Shown piece after piece: positions 53,114-64,000 of a stretch of DNA of 64,000 nucleotides; within the stretch, counting starts at the first letter, position 1, and each line of letters opens with the position of its first letter. Both the position numbers and the translations under genes were made by a program. Under the pieces are notes generated by a model that saw only the letters and a list, made by a program, of their open reading frames with translations, did no database searches and was not told where the DNA came from. The DNA is from an uncultured Planctomycetaceae bacterium (GTDB taxonomy: Bacteria; Planctomycetota; Planctomycetia; Gemmatales; Gemmataceae). The DNA lies in the NCBI GenBank assembly GCA_937888715.1, contig CALARU010000312.1, forward strand, positions 80,074 to 144,073. The letters are read 5' to 3'.

Positions 53114-55033
53114 TCAAGAAGAAGCGATTTCGCGCCAGCTCAGCAGGAAATACGCCAGTATTGCCCACGGAGCTAAATAGCCAACCAATATAAGAGCGTT
53201 TAATATTATTTGAGTTCCTGAGATATCGAAACCTTCTGCAACAAATACAGTGAAATCCAGCCTCTCAACATCTGGAATTATATCCAGCAACCTGCGAATT
53301 ATCCATCGGAATAAAACATCACTGGTCGTGGCTATTTGGTTTGCAGTCGTTTGTTCTAAGGGCGCAGCCATGTTCTCTCTTCTTACCAACCTGAAGAGTG
53401 CTTCAACTGGCCCACCACCAGGATTTACACCCATCGCAACTTGCTGAATGAACTCTTGAACTAATCCACCCATGTATAAAATCATGGTGAAAAGCAGGCT
53501 GATAACACCAGTAAGATAAGTGCTAAGGCAAACTGCAATTCCAGTAACCAAGCACATGCGCAACCAAAGCCCCATCGAACCCTTGAAGAAGTTCAGCGAG
53601 AACCAAAGTTTTTCATTGGTGGAGTCTGGGTCATCTGCACGGAAGTACAAATCGTATTTTGCCATACCAATGTACTGCGTCGGATCAAGGCAAATCACTT
53701 TTACTTTGATGGGCTCAATTGCTCTGTTCGAGCTAGGAAGTTCGGTGGCCCTATTATTATCGGCAGTGTTTGCATTTTTGAATAACCCCGAAGGGACATC
53801 CAAGGAAAGTGTTTGGTAATCGAAGATTGGCTTACTAGGGTAAACAAAATAGCCATACTTTTCAGCGAGTTCATTTTCGATCTGGGCATCGGATTTGCCA
53901 TTACGGTTTAGCAGTGCCTGCCTTTTTTCTCGTTCATAAATTTTGTCATCACCCTCTCGATAGCGCCAAGTTTGGAAGGTGAAAGAGCAAGCCACGCCCC
54001 GGTTTTCACGGCCCTTGGTTGTACGATAAATGTCGAAGGTGAATTCTGCACGAACCTTTTCCCGGTCTGAAAGATTTGCTGGGGGAAAGGGGAAAGTCCA
54101 AATTGCAGTTGCGGTGCCTTTTCCACCCATGCCAGGCCCTGCGATGTAACTGCGATATTCCCACTCGCGCCCTACATTGTCACCTTTTTTGTCGTTTTCT
54201 GTGTTTAAAAAACTCAGATCACCATATAGCGGGACTCGAGCTTTTAAACTTTCAGAAGCTGCAGCAGGGTCGATCCCTCGAATCACATACAGCAGACTTG
54301 TTGCAGTCATTACAAATAAAATCACGCTCATTAATGCAGTGAAACCTAAAAACCTTCCAACAACGATTTCAAATCTTTCAACAGGTTTGGTAACAATCGT
54401 GTGGATGGTTTGGCTTTTAATATCTGCGGGTATGCTAAAGGCTGCAAGTAATGAAGAGGTTAATAAAAACAAAGGCGACATCGCCCAGTACACAACCTGG
54501 ACATAACTACGAACCTGATCTTCTGGCTTGTAGGGGATGAACCAGCTTGCAAAAAGAAAAATAAGCAACAGGGCAGCAAAGGCGTAAACAACTTTTCTGC
54601 GTAGTGCCTCTTGGAAGCTTAATTTGGCTAAGCCGAATATGCGCCTTAGGCTAAACCTAGGTAGGTTGAAAATAAAAGGCAGCAAGATTGCAGCAAGACA
54701 AAGAGCGCTAGCAAGGAGCTGGAAGTTTTCGAGGAATTTTGCGTTTTGCAAAGCCTCATATTTGTTTGCATTAGTAAACCGTAATCCAATGGTTATTACA
54801 AACAGAATCAACCCAGAGCCTGCCAGCGCACTAAATAATATCTTCTTCCAAGCTGGTACCCTGTTTTTATCAACCGCAGAGGTTCGTAGCCATCCAAATA
54901 CCAGCCATAACAGCAGGCCTAGGAAGGCAAATCCACCCACACTTTGTACCCATTGCAAGATTCCCGAGGGAACATCCACCCAGGATAAAGGGTCTCGTTC
55001 AACGAACAACGTTGCAAATATAAAGGAGTCCAT
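53114..55033 (-). CDS. ABC-2 type transporter permease with large extracytoplasmic domain
   Basis: 639 residues. TM segments near 30-50, 65-83, 110-125, 150-166, 185-205, 230-252 (LGFTALMSVILFVMTATSLL), 485-530 (SLLFTMILYMGGL) and 610-630 (LNALILVGYLAPWAILAYFL). A large soluble insertion (~255-475) lies between TM 6 and the C-terminal group. The segment IPADIKSQTIHTIVTKPVERFEIVVGRFLG is typical of ABC-2 permeases (NosY/gliding type). It pairs with the ATPase encoded 52 bp upstream. The substrate is unknown; the insertion is larger than in usual ABC-2 permeases. Confidence 0.9.
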   Translation of the reverse strand: MDSFIFATLFVERDPLSWVDVPSGILQWVQSVGGFAFLGLLLWLVFGWLRTSAVDKNRVPAWKKILFSALAGSGLILFVITIGLRFTNANKYEALQNAKFLENFQLLASALCLAAILLPFIFNLPRFSLRRIFGLAKLSFQEALRRKVVYAFAALLLIFLFASWFIPYKPEDQVRSYVQVVYWAMSPLFLLTSSLLAAFSIPADIKSQTIHTIVTKPVERFEIVVGRFLGFTALMSVILFVMTATSLLYVIRGIDPAAASESLKARVPLYGDLSFLNTENDKKGDNVGREWEYRSYIAGPGMGGKGTATAIWTFPFPPANLSDREKVRAEFTFDIYRTTKGRENRGVACSFTFQTWRYREGDDKIYEREKRQALLNRNGKSDAQIENELAEKYGYFVYPSKPIFDYQTLSLDVPSGLFKNANTADNNRATELPSSNRAIEPIKVKVICLDPTQYIGMAKYDLYFRADDPDSTNEKLWFSLNFFKGSMGLWLRMCLVTGIAVCLSTYLTGVISLLFTMILYMGGLVQEFIQQVAMGVNPGGGPVEALFRLVRRENMAAPLEQTTANQIATTSDVLFRWIIRRLLDIIPDVERLDFTVFVAEGFDISGTQIILNALILVGYLAPWAILAYFLLSWREIASS

Positions 55034-55085
55034 GTTTCAAAAGCTCCGGCTTTTCCTTTTGCTATACCCAAGCGAAATGTTGAGG

Positions 55086-55988
55086 TTATTTTGTTTTGAC
55101 ATCAGAAGGTAAAAACCTTCTGCCAGGATGAGCTTTGCTCTCTTCCACAATATGAAGGAAATAATCTTCCAGAGTAGTGGTCGGGTGCCCAAGGGAATCC
55201 AATTTTCCACCATGACGAGTCAGAACTTCGGTAAGTTCATTGCGCAATGTGTCATTAATTTGCAAGCCGCTCGCTCTAAGCTCTAGCCTGTTTACATCTT
55301 GCAAGAGTTCTTTCACATTACCATAAGCTTGCAATTCGCCTAAATTTAGAATGGCAATTCGATCGCAAATATCTTGTACATCTTCCAATCGATGGCTGCA
55401 CATGATGACTGTTTTGCCTTGATCGCGAAGTTCGACAATCAGGTTTTTCATCCATCGGGCGCCTAGGGGGTCCAAACCGGAAGTCGGTTCATCCAAGATC
55501 ACAAGATCTGGGTCGTTGATCATTGCCTGAGCCAAGCCAATTCGTTGCCTCATCCCTTTTGAGTATTCTTTAAGGATGCGTTTGCGGTTTGATGTCAAAC
55601 CAACTCGCTCGATCCATTCTTTGGAACGATCGTTTCTGGTCTTGGCGTCCATGTTGAATAATCTGCCATAAAAATCTAAGGTCTCTTCAGCATTAAGGAA
55701 GCGGTAGAGATAAGATTCTTCGGGCAGATACCCGATGCGTTCATTTTTGGTAACATCGGCTGCTGGTTTACCAAACACAAAGGCTTCCCCATCGGTGGGG
55801 AAGAGCAGGCCTAAAAGCAGTTTGATGGTGGTGGTTTTCCCAGAGCCGTTTGGCCCCAGCAAACCGAATATTTCACCTTTTTTGATTTCGAGGTTCAAGG
55901 CACGCAGCGCAGTATGCTTCTGGCGGCCCCAAAAATCGCGGTACACTTTTGTAAGCTTGCGGGTTTCTACGATTACTTCACCAGACAT
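55086..55988 (-). CDS. ABC transporter ATP-binding protein
   Basis: 300 residues from ATG 55988, with GAGG 5 nt upstream; the frame up to 56036 is not used. Walker [10 protein letters not shown] (45-53), Q-loop region YLPEES, signature YSKGMRQR (~142-149) in place of the canonical LSGGQ, Walker [14 protein letters not shown] (162-174) and the switch His in MCSHRLEDV. The last ~80 residues are a regulatory tail ([16 protein letters not shown]). It drives the adjacent ABC-2 permease. It is the first gene of the four-gene operon, with a candidate promoter about 30-55 bp before the start. Confidence 0.95.
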   Translation of the reverse strand: MSGEVIVETRKLTKVYRDFWGRQKHTALRALNLEIKKGEIFGLLGPNGSGKTTTIKLLLGLLFPTDGEAFVFGKPAADVTKNERIGYLPEESYLYRFLNAEETLDFYGRLFNMDAKTRNDRSKEWIERVGLTSNRKRILKEYSKGMRQRIGLAQAMINDPDLVILDEPTSGLDPLGARWMKNLIVELRDQGKTVIMCSHRLEDVQDICDRIAILNLGELQAYGNVKELLQDVNRLELRASGLQINDTLRNELTEVLTRHGGKLDSLGHPTTTLEDYFLHIVEESKAHPGRRFLPSDVKTK

Positions 55989-56016
55989 GAACACCTCTAT
56001 TGCACTTGTTTCCTGA

Positions 56017-56043
56017 AAAATATCAAACAGATACAACTGTCAA
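56017..56043 (-). promoter_or_regulatory. Candidate promoter of the ABC-transporter operon
   Basis: On the minus strand a perfect TTGACA (56043-56038) is followed after 15 nt by TATTTT (56022-56017), giving a leader of about 22 nt before the ATPase ATG. The spacer is short. The rest of 56044-56313 is AT-rich, with no other feature seen. Confidence 0.35.
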
Positions 56044-56313
56044 GCAGAGCGACCTATCTTATTTATCAGTACACTTAAACACAGATTAACTGAGTATCTT
56101 ATGTACTTCGTAGTATGAAATATTTTTCACATGCTACTTTTGATTTATCCTAATACTACCAACGACTGATATCAAGTAATAAGAATTGGAACTTGTGAAG
56201 AAAAATGAATTTTATTGGCACGGGGGTTGGGTGTGAAGAATTGGTGAACTTTTTACTGTAAAAACTATTGTCCCGGATCATTATTCCTACAACTTGATTT
56301 AAGCCGAATGCTC

Positions 56314-57024
56314 TTAACTGTAGGGCACCCATTTCCCTGCAAGGGAAAGTACTTCGTTGGGCTTGAATCCTGCTTTATATTCGAGCGATTGGCAACCTTT
56401 GACATAATAACCCATGTAGACATGCGGCAAACCCCTTCGCTTTGCCTCGTTTATCAAGGTCATTACATTCCATATTCCGATGCCATGGGAATAAAAGTTT
56501 GGGTCGTGAAAAAAATAAATCGCAGATAAACCACATTTTAATGCATCCACATACCCCACACCGCAAAGTTTCCCGTTTTCACGATACATCCATTGCTCTA
56601 CTGGAAATGGGTTGTCGAGAAACGAACTATCGAAAGAAAATTCGTCCCGATCTTCTTTGATAGGCCAATCCCTTGAAAATGACCTTTCCGCATGAAATCT
56701 GTCATACAGATCCATGATTTCATCGGTGAGGGCTGGTTCTTGTATTTCCAAGTTGATGCGACCATGATTTGCTTTGAAATTGCGTGCCTGGCTTCGGTTT
56801 GGTTTGTAAGCTGTTACGGGGATTCTGAGCGATTTGCATTCATTACAATTTTCGCATCTGGGCCTGAATACTTGCCGGCCAAAGTGCCTCCATCCTGCCA
56901 GCAATCGTTGTTCATATTCCATACTCGACATTTCTATTATTAGATCGCATTCGGTTATGCTTTCTTTGTCTGCTAAGTAATGGCAGGTATCTGGTGGGGT
57001 TATAATATTTAACGATATTTGCAT
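56314..57024 (-). CDS. bpt: Aspartate/glutamate leucyltransferase (Bpt family, N-end rule)
   Basis: 236 residues from ATG 57024. The N-terminal domain has CHYLADKESITECDL and the Cys-rich CENCNECKSLRIPV; the GNAT-like C-terminal part has GVGYVDALKCGLSAIYFFHDP and LPHVYMGYYVKGC. Family members transfer Leu (or Arg) from tRNA to N-terminal Asp/Glu, marking proteins for ClpAP-type decay. Upstream in-frame residues (to 57081) add an unusual tail; AAGG just before 57024 supports this start. It is divergent from malQ across a region with two inverted repeats. Confidence 0.92.
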   Translation of the reverse strand: MQISLNIITPPDTCHYLADKESITECDLIIEMSSMEYEQRLLAGWRHFGRQVFRPRCENCNECKSLRIPVTAYKPNRSQARNFKANHGRINLEIQEPALTDEIMDLYDRFHAERSFSRDWPIKEDRDEFSFDSSFLDNPFPVEQWMYRENGKLCGVGYVDALKCGLSAIYFFHDPNFYSHGIGIWNVMTLINEAKRRGLPHVYMGYYVKGCQSLEYKAGFKPNEVLSLAGKWVPYS

Positions 57025-57058
57025 CTTGGCCTTCCATGGAAAGCGGTACTCGGATTTA

Positions 57059-57102
57059 AATACTATTGCCTTGAACCTCAATCATTTCAAGGCAATAGTA
57101 TT
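57059..57102. repeat. 17-bp perfect inverted repeat (hairpin or operator) between bpt and malQ
   Basis: AATACTATTGCCTTGAA (57059-57075) and its exact complement TTCAAGGCAATAGTATT (57086-57102), separated by 10 nt. No T-run follows, so it is not an obvious terminator. A second, shorter stem (GCAGCCT 57109-57115 / AGGCTGC 57134-57140) follows. The position, between two divergent genes, would suit a regulator site or an RNA hairpin in the malQ leader. Confidence 0.9.
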
Positions 57103-57187
57103 CATTTAGCAGCCTCGAAGGTTTGTGCTTGAAAGGCTGCAAAATGGTTGTAAAGGATTTTGTTATATAATTTAAAGGATCTTTTTT

Positions 57188-59326
57188 ATGGCTTATCAGC
57201 ATGAGGGATTATGCAAGCTTGCGGAATTTTGTGGGATTGAAAGAGGTTATTATGATGCGGGGGGGAAGTGGGTTAATTCTTCTAATGAAGCATTTATCGC
57301 TATATTAAATCAGTTGGATGTACCTATAAATCATCCGGATGAATCTCCACATTTTTTGCATTCAAAGTCGCTTTTAGCTTGCTCCAAACCACTTGAACCC
57401 GTAAGTGTTTCTTGGTTTTCAGCAGAGCAGGGGTATGCAGAAATCCCCTTGCTGCTACCCAAAGATTCATTCCAAGGGGTTTGCAAAGCTCGTTTGAATC
57501 TTGAAAATGGCACACAGATTATTTGGGAATTCTCCACTTTTGAACTGATTGTATCTTCTACGAAGTCCGTTTTTGGTAACGAGTTTGTTACGCTCCAAAT
57601 TGAAGTTCCTCAAAAAATACCCCTGGGTTGTCATCTTTTTAATCTTGAAGGCCCTTTTGGTAATTTTCAATCTGCGCTTTTGGCTGCCCCCAAGAAGGCC
57701 CATGGCGCAACTTTCGAGCGCCAACAAAGAAACTGGGGCATTTTTCTGCCCTTATATGCTGCAAAATCTGACCGAAACTTAGGTGCGGGCGACTTTACCG
57801 ACCTTGAAAACCTCATCGAGTGGACAGCTAAGCAGGGTGGAAAAGTCGTTGGCACCCTTCCTTTGCTTTCTGCCTTTCTTGATGAACCTTGTGAAATTAG
57901 CCCTTATTCCCCTGCAAGTAGGTTGTTTTGGAATGAATTTTATCTTGATGTCGAAAGAATTGCAGAGTTCGAATATTCGCCCGATGCTAGGAAATTGTTT
58001 CAATCTCCAGAGTTCCAGCGCGAAGCAAAAAGTTTAAGAGATCTGGATTTGGTCGATTATCCAAGGGTTATGAGGCTTAAAAGACGAATCCTAGAATTAC
58101 TCGTTCTAGATTTTCTGCAAACTTCCAATCCTGTTAGAAAAGCAGCATTGGATGCTTATATTGCCAAAAGACCTGAGGTCTTGGACTTTGCGCTTTTTCG
58201 TGCCAATGTTGAAAAATTCAAAGCATCTTGGCATACATGGCCTTCAGATTTAAATGCAGGCGCCTTAAATGATAACGATGTCGACCCTTTGGTTCGGTAT
58301 TATCACATCCTTTCTCAATGGTGGGCTGAAGAGCAGATTACTAATGTTTCTGGAAAGGCTTTGCATTTTGGTGCCAAGGGGCTTTACTTGGATTTACCTC
58401 TAGGCGTAAATGCTGATAGTTACGATGTGTTTCGGCACAGAGAACTTTTCGCAATGGGCGCTTCAGGCGGGGCTCCCCCCGATAGTTTCTTTACCTTGGG
58501 GCAAGACTGGGGTTTCCCTCCTCTTAGGCCAGATAAACTTTTAGAAAACAAATTAACTTACCTGCGAAGTTGCCTTACACACCATATGAAGCATTGTTCC
58601 ATGCTTAGGGTGGACCACGTGATGGGCCTACACAGGCTTTATTGGGTGCCTAAAGGCCTGGGAGCTAAGAATGGGGCCTATGTTCGTTACAATTCGGAAG
58701 CAATGTATGCTGTTTTTAATTTGGAATCACATAAACACAAAGCGTTTATCATTGGGGAAGATTTAGGAACAGTGCCCCCCGCGGTTCGCCCGACGATGAA
58801 AAATCATGGTTGGCATCGGCTTTGTGTAGGGCAGTTCGAGATAAACCCAACAGAGGGCAGGGTGCTTAATGAAACTCCTGAAGGGGCGGTTGCCAGTATA
58901 AACACACACGATTTACCTACTTTCGCCTCCTATTGGCTGGGCACCGATATCGCAGAAAGAGCGGATATGGGCTTATTTACAAAAGAAGAGGCACAACAGG
59001 AACAGACTGCACGAAAAATTATGCGTGAAGCTGTATTAAAGAGACTTGGTGCGGAAATCCATGAGGAAATTACTGCGTTAGAGCAAGAAAAACAGATGGA
59101 AATGGTATTGGGAAGTATCTTTGATGAATTAACACAAAGTAATGCTGGCACTGTACTTGTGAACTTAGAAGACGCTTGGTTTTGCAGGGAACCGCAGAAT
59201 GTACCAGGAACTTGGAAGGAAAAACCCAATTGGAGGCATAAATCAAGGTTCAAAGATGCGGAATTAGACGGTGTGGCGTATTTAATGAAGATCCTGGGAA
59301 AAATAAATCGAGCAAGAAATAGCTGA
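57188..59326 (+). CDS. malQ: 4-alpha-glucanotransferase (amylomaltase, GH77)
   Basis: 712 residues, at the long end for the family because of an N-terminal beta domain (~1-165). The GH77 barrel then has GAGDFTDLENLIEW, SPYSPASRLFWNEFY, the nucleophile in LRVDHVMGLHRLYW (Asp ~476), the acid/base in IIGEDLGTVPP (Glu ~524) and NTHDLPTFASYW. It transfers maltodextrin chains between glucans in glycogen or maltose metabolism in the cytosol. No other glycogen gene is in the window. SD AAAGGA lies 7 nt before the ATG. Confidence 0.96.
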   Translation: MAYQHEGLCKLAEFCGIERGYYDAGGKWVNSSNEAFIAILNQLDVPINHPDESPHFLHSKSLLACSKPLEPVSVSWFSAEQGYAEIPLLLPKDSFQGVCKARLNLENGTQIIWEFSTFELIVSSTKSVFGNEFVTLQIEVPQKIPLGCHLFNLEGPFGNFQSALLAAPKKAHGATFERQQRNWGIFLPLYAAKSDRNLGAGDFTDLENLIEWTAKQGGKVVGTLPLLSAFLDEPCEISPYSPASRLFWNEFYLDVERIAEFEYSPDARKLFQSPEFQREAKSLRDLDLVDYPRVMRLKRRILELLVLDFLQTSNPVRKAALDAYIAKRPEVLDFALFRANVEKFKASWHTWPSDLNAGALNDNDVDPLVRYYHILSQWWAEEQITNVSGKALHFGAKGLYLDLPLGVNADSYDVFRHRELFAMGASGGAPPDSFFTLGQDWGFPPLRPDKLLENKLTYLRSCLTHHMKHCSMLRVDHVMGLHRLYWVPKGLGAKNGAYVRYNSEAMYAVFNLESHKHKAFIIGEDLGTVPPAVRPTMKNHGWHRLCVGQFEINPTEGRVLNETPEGAVASINTHDLPTFASYWLGTDIAERADMGLFTKEEAQQEQTARKIMREAVLKRLGAEIHEEITALEQEKQMEMVLGSIFDELTQSNAGTVLVNLEDAWFCREPQNVPGTWKEKPNWRHKSRFKDAELDGVAYLMKILGKINRARNS

Positions 59327-59373
59327 ATTTTAAGTGTTTTTTGAAGCTTTACAAAAAATTTCTTGCACTCCCC

Positions 59374-59401
59374 TTGTCTTGGAGCTCCACAGCCCTAAAA
59401 A
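59374..59401 (+). promoter_or_regulatory. Candidate rRNA promoter
   Basis: TTGTCT (59374-59379), a 16-nt spacer and TAAAAA (59396-59401), about 310 bp before 23S. It is weakly matched, offered because the leader needs a start between malQ and the boxA-like site. Confidence 0.35.
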
Positions 59402-59453
59402 TCATTATGTGTACTGGATAAATGTTACGACACTTAGCCAGTAAACGACACAG

Positions 59454-59474
59454 AGCTTCCAATGGGAGCTTTTT
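59454..59474 (+). terminator. Small terminator-like hairpin in the rRNA leader
   Basis: AGCTTCC (59454-59460), loop AAT, GGGAGCT (59464-59470), then TTTT. It may end malQ transcription or act as a leader attenuator overcome by the adjacent boxA-like site. Confidence 0.45.
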
Positions 59475-59475
59475 C

Positions 59476-59488
59476 GGTCTTTGACAAT
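59476..59488 (+). promoter_or_regulatory. boxA-like antitermination site of the 23S-5S unit
   Basis: GGTCTTTGACAAT resembles the rRNA boxA (TGCTCTTTAACAA in E. coli). It lies directly after a terminator-like hairpin and directly before the processing stem, as expected for NusB/S10-dependent antitermination. Confidence 0.55.
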
Positions 59489-59506
59489 TAGGCAGCGGTA
59501 AGAAGT
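59489..59506 (+). repeat. 5' arm of the 23S processing stem
   Basis: TAGGCAGCGGTAAGAAGT is an exact complement of 62591-62608, so the two arms bracket the whole 23S gene. Likely an RNase III processing stem. Confidence 0.9.
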
Positions 59507-59713
59507 TGCATCGCAAGATCAAACAACAAATTAGAGTAATCTAAGTCGAGTTGTTGAAAGTGAACTTTGCGAGAGCCTTTAGAATAGAGAGAACTTAAGG
59601 ATCGTTACATTTGATTAATATTTTCTTAGCGGGAAGTATTAATCGTAATCTGGAAGTCGATTTTTAGTTTTTTTCAATTTGTGGAAACATGAAGAGGAGA
59701 AGACGGGATCGAT

Positions 59714-62551
<2,838 letters not shown>

Positions 62552-62590
62552 ATTGATCCTTTTTTCTCTTCAGGTTCTCCAAATGTTTCC

Positions 62591-62608
62591 ACTTCTTACC
62601 GCTGCCTA
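62591..62608 (+). repeat. 3' arm of the 23S processing stem
   Basis: ACTTCTTACCGCTGCCTA pairs exactly with 59489-59506. It lies in the short 23S-5S spacer, 13 bp before 5S. Confidence 0.9.
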
Positions 62609-62620
62609 TCTGTCACGATC

Positions 62621-62732
62621 TTCCCGGTGAGCTTATCTAGATGGCCACACCCGTTCCCTTTCCGAACACGGCCGTTAAGCATCTAGAGCCGATGGTAGTC
62701 TGTTAAGGGCGAGAGTAGGTTATTGCCGGGTT
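62621..62732 (+). rRNA. rrf: 5S ribosomal RNA
   Basis: About 112 nt. The closing stem CCCGG (62623-62627) pairs with CCGGG (62726-62730). The interior has the conserved CCACACCCGTTCCCTTTCCG, AACACGGCCGTTAAGC and GCCGATGGTAGT segments. It lies 70 bp after 23S and is followed at once by a terminator. Confidence 0.95.
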
Positions 62733-62735
62733 TTT

Positions 62736-62768
62736 AAATAACCTCCCTTCGGGGAGGTTATTTTTTTA
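62736..62768 (+). terminator. Intrinsic terminator of the 23S-5S unit
   Basis: AAATAACCTCCC, TTCG tetraloop, GGGAGGTTATTT, then more T. A 12-bp stem with a UUCG loop. Confidence 0.97.
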
Positions 62769-63214
62769 TTCTTCACTTTTCTTTATCACTTCATTCATTT
62801 ACCGCACTGCCTTTTTTTTATTTATTCCCTACTCCTTCTTATTTCTTTTTTTTCTTATGTGCTTTGTGCCCAAGTGGCATAAGCTTGTTCTAATTTCCCT
62901 GCCTGGATATATCATTTTTTCGTTTCACAATCCTTGCGCGCAAGCGAAGGAAGTTCTTATCGAAAGGCGGATAATTAATCCGCTGGTTCGCACTACTTGC
63001 CTTTGCAAATGTATTATTGCTCTTAAGCCCCACTGCGCTGCCCACTCTTACCTACAAATAATTTATTATACCGTGTGCATAAATGTCTTTCTGAGCCGTA
63101 AGCGTCTGCGACGGTAATAAATAATCGTCACTGAAAACCCCCAAGGTAGAATAGCCAAGGCAGGAAATCAAAGTGGCAAGGTGTCTGGTGTTTCTTAGCT
63201 GTTTAAAGTCATTC

Positions 63215-63302
63215 TCACCGCCAAGATGCAAAGAGCGCAAAGGAAGACAAGAAATCCGAACTTATCTGGTGCTTTTTAGCGTACTTTGCGTCTTCGCGGT
63301 AC
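63215..63302. repeat. Inverted repeat of the CGCAAAG / CTTTGCG type
   Basis: CACCGCCAAGATGCAAAG and a following GCGCAAAG (63217-63242) face ACTTTGCGTCTTCGCGGTA (63283-63301), with ~40 nt between. Similar CGCAAAGACGCAAAG inverted repeats are found in many bacterial genomes as dispersed intergenic elements, from what I recall. This single copy is imperfect. Confidence 0.65.
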
Positions 63303-63542
63303 AGATACTTGGTTTTGGAGTTTTTCAGGGAAGACTAATTTCGGATGAAGGAATGAGTACAACCGTCGTGACGCATCCGGCTCTGAAAGATATGTCTGTA
63401 AGAGTGAGCACTTCGCTAGATGGGTCTGCTTTTTCTTTAATGCTTGTATTTCTAGATTCCCTTCTTTCGCAGAGAATTACGGAAATGGGTAAAAAATGGT
63501 TTTTTCCCGGGAAAGCCAACCACCTGATTGGCTGGATTAAAT

Positions 63543-63673
63543 CGGTCCCTGAGCAACTAATACCGGCCAGTTCGACAAGCTCACTGATCGTACAAGGAAA
63601 CCAGGCCCCTGAGTTTGCCGAAGGGCCACACCTTCGTCACGCTCAAATCTGGTCCCTGAGCTTGTCGAAGTGG
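63543..63673. repeat. Cluster of CCCTGAGCTTGTCGAAG-type short palindromic repeats
   Basis: Four related motifs: TCCCTGAGCAACT (63546 on), the inverted GTTCGACAAGCTCA (63570-63583), CCCTGAGTTTGCCGAAGGG (63607-63625) and TCCCTGAGCTTGTCGAAG (63653-63670). The inverted second and the direct fourth can form a stem. The motif is REP-like. No RAYT-type transposase gene is present here. Confidence 0.65.
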
Positions 63674-63683
63674 TTAGCCTTGT

Positions 63684-63751
63684 GCGTACTCGTTACTTTT
63701 GCCGCACCGCCTTTGTCAACTTCGCGTATGCGGAGTTCCATTCTTATTCTT
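63684..63751 (+). repeat. 68-bp direct repeat, copy A
   Basis: Begins GCGTACTCGTTAC, contains CCGCACCGCCTTTGTCAACT and ends TTCTTATTCTT. It matches copy B at 63931-63998 at all but 3 of 68 positions. Confidence 0.9.
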
Positions 63752-63930
63752 TTTTTCACTGCCCGTTTTACAATCACGAATTCTTCCTTCGCTTGCGATG
63801 GTATATATTGATCTTATCCACTCGATGCCCACTGGTTAATGGGGAGTGGAAGACGAAGTCAATGCGGGGCGAGAGCGTTTTACTCAATGACATCTTTTAG
63901 AGTTCTGCCTGAGGTTTGGGCCTGCTTCGC

Positions 63931-63998
63931 GCGTATTCGTTACCCTTGCCGCACCGCCTTTGTCAACTTCGCGTATGCGGAGTTCCATTCTTATTCTT
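63931..63998 (+). repeat. 68-bp direct repeat, copy B
   Basis: Begins GCGTATTCGTTACCC and otherwise matches copy A, 247 bp away start to start. It reaches the window end, so the repeat or an array could extend further. Confidence 0.9.
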
Positions 63999-64000
63999 CT

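Larger units (their letters stand above)
62769..64000. other. Repeat-bearing region without a convincing gene
   Basis: Open frames at 62857-63117, 63173-63811 and 63670-63900 lack SDs and any recognisable protein pattern; their peptides follow repeat sequence. The region holds a hairpin GCGGATAATTAATCCGC (~62967), a CCGTAAGCGTCTGCGACGG element (63096-63114), the repeats listed separately, and a possible degenerate third copy (62798-62856) of the 68-bp repeat. Confidence 0.7.

Noticed and set aside
62857..63900. ORFs of 76-212 residues after the rRNA unit
   Set aside because: No SD, odd composition, and their sequence follows intergenic repeats; the 212-residue frame starts inside the CGCAAAG-type repeat area.

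Overview
The window looks like the chromosome of a planctomycete with moderate-to-low GC. The evidence is the DUF1501 / DUF1549-DUF1553 (PSD1-PSCyt) gene sets, a DUF1559-type membrane protein, a PPC-domain secreted protein, a sigma-70 factor with extra N-terminal helix-turn-helix segments, and a 23S-5S rRNA unit without an adjacent 16S gene. Unlinked 16S is a known trait of many Planctomycetota. I cannot assign a genus. GTG, TTG and even ATC starts preceded by good Shine-Dalgarno (SD) sequences are used.

1-3.74 kb (minus strand): one compact operon. It starts with a clear SAM-I riboswitch and encodes a threonine-synthase-like PLP enzyme, a CysO/MoaD-type sulfur carrier ending in Gly-Gly, an unknown 122-residue acidic protein, a ThiF/MoeB-type E1 enzyme and a class-V cysteine desulfurase cut by the window edge. 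SAM control plus these parts suggests a protein-thiocarboxylate route to homocysteine/methionine. This is the most interesting system in the window.

3.85-11.4 kb (minus): a translation/housekeeping block, ribF - nifU-like - infC (ATC start) - rpmI - rplT - pheS - pheT - Ser/Thr kinase. 11.5-11.9 kb (plus): rnpB, the RNase P RNA. 11.9-23.3 kb: a DUF1501 gene, rdgB, rpsB-tsf, a beta-CASP metallo-beta-lactamase, a histidine phosphatase gene with one in-frame stop, then a large LamG/cytochrome/DUF1549/DUF1553 protein paired with a DUF1501 protein.

23.3-36.2 kb: the unusual sigma factor, two unknown proteins, a second DUF1501 - DUF1549/1553 - PPC operon, and an operon of an MCE-OmpA fusion, a sigma-like protein and a sigma-54 activator without a sensory domain. 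36.3-50.1 kb: a zinc-ribbon/TM/DUF1559-like protein with a Gly-Ser-Pro-Met repeat, an enolase-superfamily enzyme, a lipoprotein-ResB-CcsA cytochrome c maturation operon, an RraA-like protein, a GYF-TM-trypsin protease and GlpD.

50.1-57.0 kb: an ABC-2 transporter operon (ATPase, permease, unknown membrane protein, PIG-L deacetylase) and Bpt. 57.2-59.3 kb: malQ, preceded by a 17-bp perfect inverted repeat. 59.4-62.8 kb: rRNA leader (boxA-like), 23S, 5S and terminator; the 23S is bracketed by an 18-bp perfect processing stem. 62.8-64.0 kb holds no convincing gene but several repeat types. I found no CRISPR array, no complete insertion sequence and no tRNA gene.
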